From Nematostella vectensis (lineage: Eukaryota; Cnidaria; Anthozoa; Actiniaria; Edwardsiidae), in the NCBI RefSeq assembly GCF_932526225.1, contig NC_064043.1, positions 8,177,501-8,241,500 on the forward strand: a stretch of DNA of 64,000 bases, given 5' to 3'. Below are positions 62,101 to 64,000 of the stretch, piece after piece. The notes under the pieces were generated by a model. That model did not search any database, had not been told where the DNA came from, and saw nothing but the letters and a program-made list of their open reading frames with translations. Numbering within the stretch: position 1 is the stretch's first letter; the number at the start of each line of letters is the position of its first letter. The translations under genes were made by a program, and so were the position numbers.

Positions 62101-63669
62101 ACTATAATATCACCGTTTCTCATACCTTGTTAATATGTTTTTATCTCAGGCCATACTATAATATCACCGTTTCTCATACCTTGTTAATATGTTTTTATCT
62201 CAGGCCATACTATAACAACACCGTTTCTCATATCTTGTTAATTATGTTTTTATCTCAGGCCATAAATTAACATCAACGTTTCTCATACCTTGTTAATGTG
62301 TTTTTATCTCAGATCATACAATAATATCACCGTTTTTCATACCTTGTTAATATGTTTTTATCTCAGGCCATACTATAACATCACCGTTTCTCATACCTTG
62401 TTATGTGTTTTTATCTCAGACCATACTATAATATCGGTGTTCTGGGCACGAGTACACTGTACAGGATAGGAAACGCCCTTTTCACATTCACACCACAGGT
62501 GGGTGTTGTGTTTCTGTGATCATGACTAGTTCTCAAATAAGGTGAACATAGTTACTACATAACTACCCAACCTACCAAGACACCTTTCTAGGGAAGATCT
62601 CTCAAGCGTACAGTTACATGCGGACGTTTTACGTCATATTACGTTGTATTGACATCTTCCCTGTCCATACCATGTGTAGTGGCTGTTCCGGAGAGCGATC
62701 AAAAAATTAAAGCGTTAAATTAGATTAAGCTGTTTCTGAAATTTCTGGCTGATTAGTAAGAGCTGAATAACTTACTATTTGCCACCCATAAAAGCAGGTG
62801 ATTTCTAAGAGGAATTCTCCTATTGATGCAATTAAGTGTTGCATAACGTTTTGATACGTTAGGTTAGGTTGTGTTGACATCTTCCCTGTCCATGGCGAGT
62901 GTTCACCCACTTGCTCCTGAAAATGAGGTCTACTTTGGACCCCATATGACTACTTACCATAAACCCGTCAGCGTAATCTAGGCCAATAGAATACGATCCT
63001 TCTCGACACTGTAGGTACCAATCCCTCTCTTTACTCTGTGCCAAGCTGATGACTGTAGCTTGTACACCCACATGGGAGAGGGAGAACAAATCGTCTGCTT
63101 CCAAGGGGGACTTGAGCTCACTCTCACTGTCACTGTAAACTGCAGACCACATTTCAGCAGACACTTCTATTTCGTGGACATTTTCTCTGCCCGAAGTTGT
63201 CTGTTAGAATAAATTTTGACTATAGTGCCCCTTGTAGTTGTTATGTTACATTGGTTTCTCTATTAATCGACCAACCTCGGGACCAAGACATGTAACCGAA
63301 GGTATATCAATACATCATTTAAGCAATGATTTAAGTGTAAACATTTTGGGACAGTTCAGTGGCCGGATGATCGCTTAATAGATGCACCATTTTATTCCTG
63401 TTAAGAATGTTATAAAATATATAATTATATAATTTATTTACTTATAATGCGCTAAAACTATGTAAACATATTCTAAATATAATATCATTAAGGCTTTTAT
63501 TGAAAACCGTTTGTTATTCCCCAGTTCCTGGACTACCACCAGTTCTACCTATGCCTCGATAACGAATTCTTGGCAGACCGGTTCAAGTCGTTGGTGGGTT
63601 TCCTGGGCGCGAATTGGCGGAGTCTCGGGAGACCAATCCTGACTTTGGTCGTTACCACTGCGATGATGG
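47393..63669 (+). CDS. Phosphorylase b kinase regulatory subunit alpha (5' part, 18 exons)
   Basis: Regulatory subunit of the enzyme that activates glycogen phosphorylase. Exons: 47393-47470, 49157-49348, 49740-49787, 49859-49928, 50337-50435, 50721-50803, 51715-51795, 52641-52739, 52888-52929, 53520-53678, 54367-54489, 58803-58898, 59979-60086, 60824-60902, 61137-61271, 61888-61918, 62420-62498 and 63525-63669. All are GT..AG and phase-consistent, giving 582 codons, about half of the family's usual 1,200 or so; the rest lies beyond the window. The start [18 protein letters not shown] closely matches the family N-terminus, behind a GCCACCATG context. The glucoamylase-like domain shows [63 protein letters not shown] and FLRDGYKTP. 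Alpha rather than beta is chosen from DAWVRDN, LDPLNRR and RPDVVVQV. A nested antisense homeobox gene occupies intron 11. Confidence 0.95.
47733..47927. mobile_element. PIF/Harbinger-like MITE in PHKA intron 1
   Basis: A 195-bp near-palindromic element with inverted ends TGCCTAGGGCACACTGGC and GCTAGTGTGCACTAGGCA, flanked by TAA at 47730-47732 and 47928-47930. The arms consist largely of CGACATAACGACATGG repeats and their inverse, so the whole element can fold into one long hairpin. It has no coding capacity. Confidence 0.8.
48768..48973. mobile_element. hAT-like MITE end with a 76-bp miniature element
   Basis: A terminus CAGGCCCATACCCAGGATTT lies at about 48768. Separately, 48898-48973 is a complete miniature: it starts CAGGCACGTAC, ends GGGTATGTGCCTG and is flanked by ATGCC at 48893-48897 and 48974-48978. 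It shares ends and the 5-bp duplication habit with the elements at 36191 and 51265. It lies in PHKA intron 1. Confidence 0.65.
51265..51578. mobile_element. hAT-like MITE in PHKA intron 6
   Basis: A 314-bp element beginning CAGGCCCATACCCAGGATTT and ending CCTGGGTTCGGTCGGGCCTG, flanked by GTAAA at 51260-51264 and 51579-51583. The interior matches, in inverted orientation, the element at 36191-36496 (GTCCACTTTCGGTTCTCAAT and its inverse). A poly-G run follows the left end. Confidence 0.8.
52835..52880. repeat. Long poly-T/pyrimidine tract before PHKA exon 9
   Basis: Extended T runs with TTTATTTATTTATT lie directly upstream of the CTTTCAG acceptor at 52887. This is an unusually long polypyrimidine tract. 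Confidence 0.6.
52964..53105. repeat. (TTA)n / (TTATTG)n compound microsatellite
   Basis: TTA units, then about 14 TTATTG units, then TTA units again, within PHKA intron 9. The tyrosine/cysteine-rich frame across it is a repeat translation. Confidence 0.95.
55915..57470 (-). CDS. Homeodomain-only, HOPX-like protein, nested antisense in PHKA intron 11
   Basis: Two minus-strand exons, 57470-57246 (75 codons) and 55995-55915 (26 codons plus TAG), join in phase 0 across a GT..AG intron with a pyrimidine-rich acceptor. The result is a 101-residue protein. Residues 30-89 align to a homeodomain: F37, L45, F49, W54-P55-D56, L69 and, across the junction, [12 protein letters not shown] at positions 47-58. 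The intron falls between positions 46 and 47, a known homeobox intron site. The protein ends 12 residues after the homeodomain. Position 51, almost always Asn and a base contact, is Ser; position 50 is Phe; and positions 3-5 (TTP) lack arginine. DNA binding is therefore doubtful. The helix 1-2 region ([27 protein letters not shown]) resembles vertebrate HOPX (LEYNF, PDSTTLCLIAAEAGLSEEE, from memory), itself a short homeodomain protein without DNA binding. A divergent PRD-class gene is the alternative. Expression is unproven. Confidence 0.78.
56961..56991. repeat. Perfect 12-bp inverted repeat, 7-nt loop
   Basis: GTGTAAACCACC and its exact inverse GGTGGTTTACAC are separated by AAAAACA. It lies within the intron of the antisense homeobox gene. 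It could be a structured RNA element, paired forkhead-like GTAAAC sites or a transposon end. There is no evidence for any one of these. Confidence 0.85.
57471..58802. other. Upstream flank of the nested homeobox gene, end of PHKA intron 11
   Basis: CpG-richer sequence at about 57470-57780 (CTCGAACGCTCGCTCGTC, CGCCGCGCCGACCG) could be the promoter of the minus-strand homeobox gene. The plus-strand frames at 57652-58029 and 58149-58457 have no recognisable domain. Confidence 0.35.
60261..60555 (-). repeat. Exon-like dispersed repeat, copy 1
   Basis: On the minus strand an open frame reads [20 protein letters not shown], then [17 protein letters not shown], then [16 protein letters not shown]. 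It ends at a consensus donor ATG|GTAAGT (60361/60360), and TTTACAG acceptors lie at about 60537. It therefore looks like an exon of about 176 bp with flanking intron, transplanted into PHKA intron 13 on the opposite strand. I do not recognise the family. A second copy lies at 62858-63150. Confidence 0.6.
61251..61545 (+). repeat. Minisatellite built on a PHKA exon end and splice donor
   Basis: Units start at 61251, 61336, 61420 and 61519 (period about 84-99 bp). The first unit begins inside exon 15 (GCACCACGTATCAGCAGCTA) and includes its donor GTAA plus about 60 bp of intron. Later units repeat the exon-derived block and the TAG|GTAAG donor. A lone extra copy (TATCAGCAGCTAGGTAAGGT) sits at 61724. 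Confidence 0.88.
61975..62435 (+). repeat. Minisatellite built on a PHKA splice acceptor and exon start
   Basis: A unit of about 54 bp (TTTTTATCTCAGGCCATACT, then ATAATATCACCGTTTCTCAT, then ACCTTGTTAATATG) repeats with CAG positions at about 61978, 62093, 62147, 62201, 62256, 62310 and 62364. The last CAG, at 62417, is the true acceptor of exon 17, whose first bases (ACCATACTATAATATC) belong to the unit. Seven upstream look-alike acceptors result. Confidence 0.9.
62625..63150 (-). repeat. Exon-like dispersed repeat, copy 2 and a fragment
   Basis: 62858-63150 is about 95% identical to 60261-60555. It keeps the open frame and the same ATG|GTAAGT donor. A 1-bp deletion near 63120 alters the frame at the acceptor side. 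A short third fragment (ATTGACATCTTCCCTGTCCA) lies at about 62649. All are in PHKA intron 17, antisense. Confidence 0.6.
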
Positions 63670-64000
63670 GTAAGCCCCTTAGCTAAAGGCACCGAAAAAG
63701 CGTAGAAAAACTTTCACAGTACTTATCCATAATATGTAACCAAGAAAAATAAAGGAAAAAAGGAAAACACAAAAAGCAACAACTTCGTCCCTGAGCTGTG
63801 TTGCATGTCAGCTGCCTGAGGCGCCTTCCCATGACTTTAGCTCGACCAAATCTATTTTTGCATTAATTCAATACAGTGAAAAGCGTAAATTAGCTTCAAT
63901 TAAAGTGGGGGCAGCCAATTTATCAATTGGTGGCAAACATAGAAATACAAAATCCTCAATTGTTAGTGCGGCTTTGGAATGCCAAGAACGCTTTACGGCA
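63670..64000 (+). other. Start of PHKA intron 18
   Basis: Begins GTAAGCC after exon 18. No further exon was seen before the window ends. Confidence 0.7.

Overview
This is a 64 kb piece of an animal nuclear genome. It is AT-rich, with multi-exon genes bounded by GT..AG introns, many small DNA transposons, non-LTR (LINE) retrotransposon copies and long minisatellites. The gene content and style (an intronless rhodopsin-class GPCR, a CR1/L2-like LINE, a deeply conserved phosphorylase kinase alpha gene, dense non-autonomous DNA transposons) suggest a cnidarian, most likely an anthozoan such as a sea anemone. The species is inferred, not proven.

Layout. 1-19 kb has no gene I can support: it holds a PIF/Harbinger-like MITE (4120-4365), tRNA-like SINE and pogo-like relics, a 52-bp minisatellite (11671-12395), a GATGAT/TCATCTGTACTGGT minisatellite (12800-13300) and the 3' end of a LINE (15560-15815). 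An intronless class A GPCR lies on the minus strand at 19085-20017. 20-30.7 kb is gene-poor, with one possible decayed C2H2 zinc-finger relic. 30.7-35.5 kb is a satellite array of about 4.8 kb with an almost exact 60-bp unit.

36-64 kb is gene-rich. A ten-exon minus-strand gene (37508-46905) encodes a 256-residue coiled-coil protein resembling the TSNAXIP1/CLHC1 N-terminal region. A nearly full-length LINE sits in one of its introns. It is head-to-head, 487 bp start to start, with a plus-strand phosphorylase kinase alpha-subunit gene. I reconstructed 18 consecutive in-frame exons of that gene (47393-63669, 582 codons); it continues past the right edge.

The most notable find is inside the 4.3-kb intron between PHKA exons 11 and 12. 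On the opposite strand there is a two-exon, 101-residue homeodomain-only gene (55915-57470). Its intron falls at homeodomain position 46/47, its DNA-contact residues are lost (Ser at position 51, no Arg near position 5), and it resembles vertebrate HOPX. Two further PHKA introns carry minisatellites whose units contain the exon edge and the splice site itself.

Exon structures were assembled by eye from reading frame, splice dinucleotides, phase consistency and remembered family sequences. No search or alignment was run.
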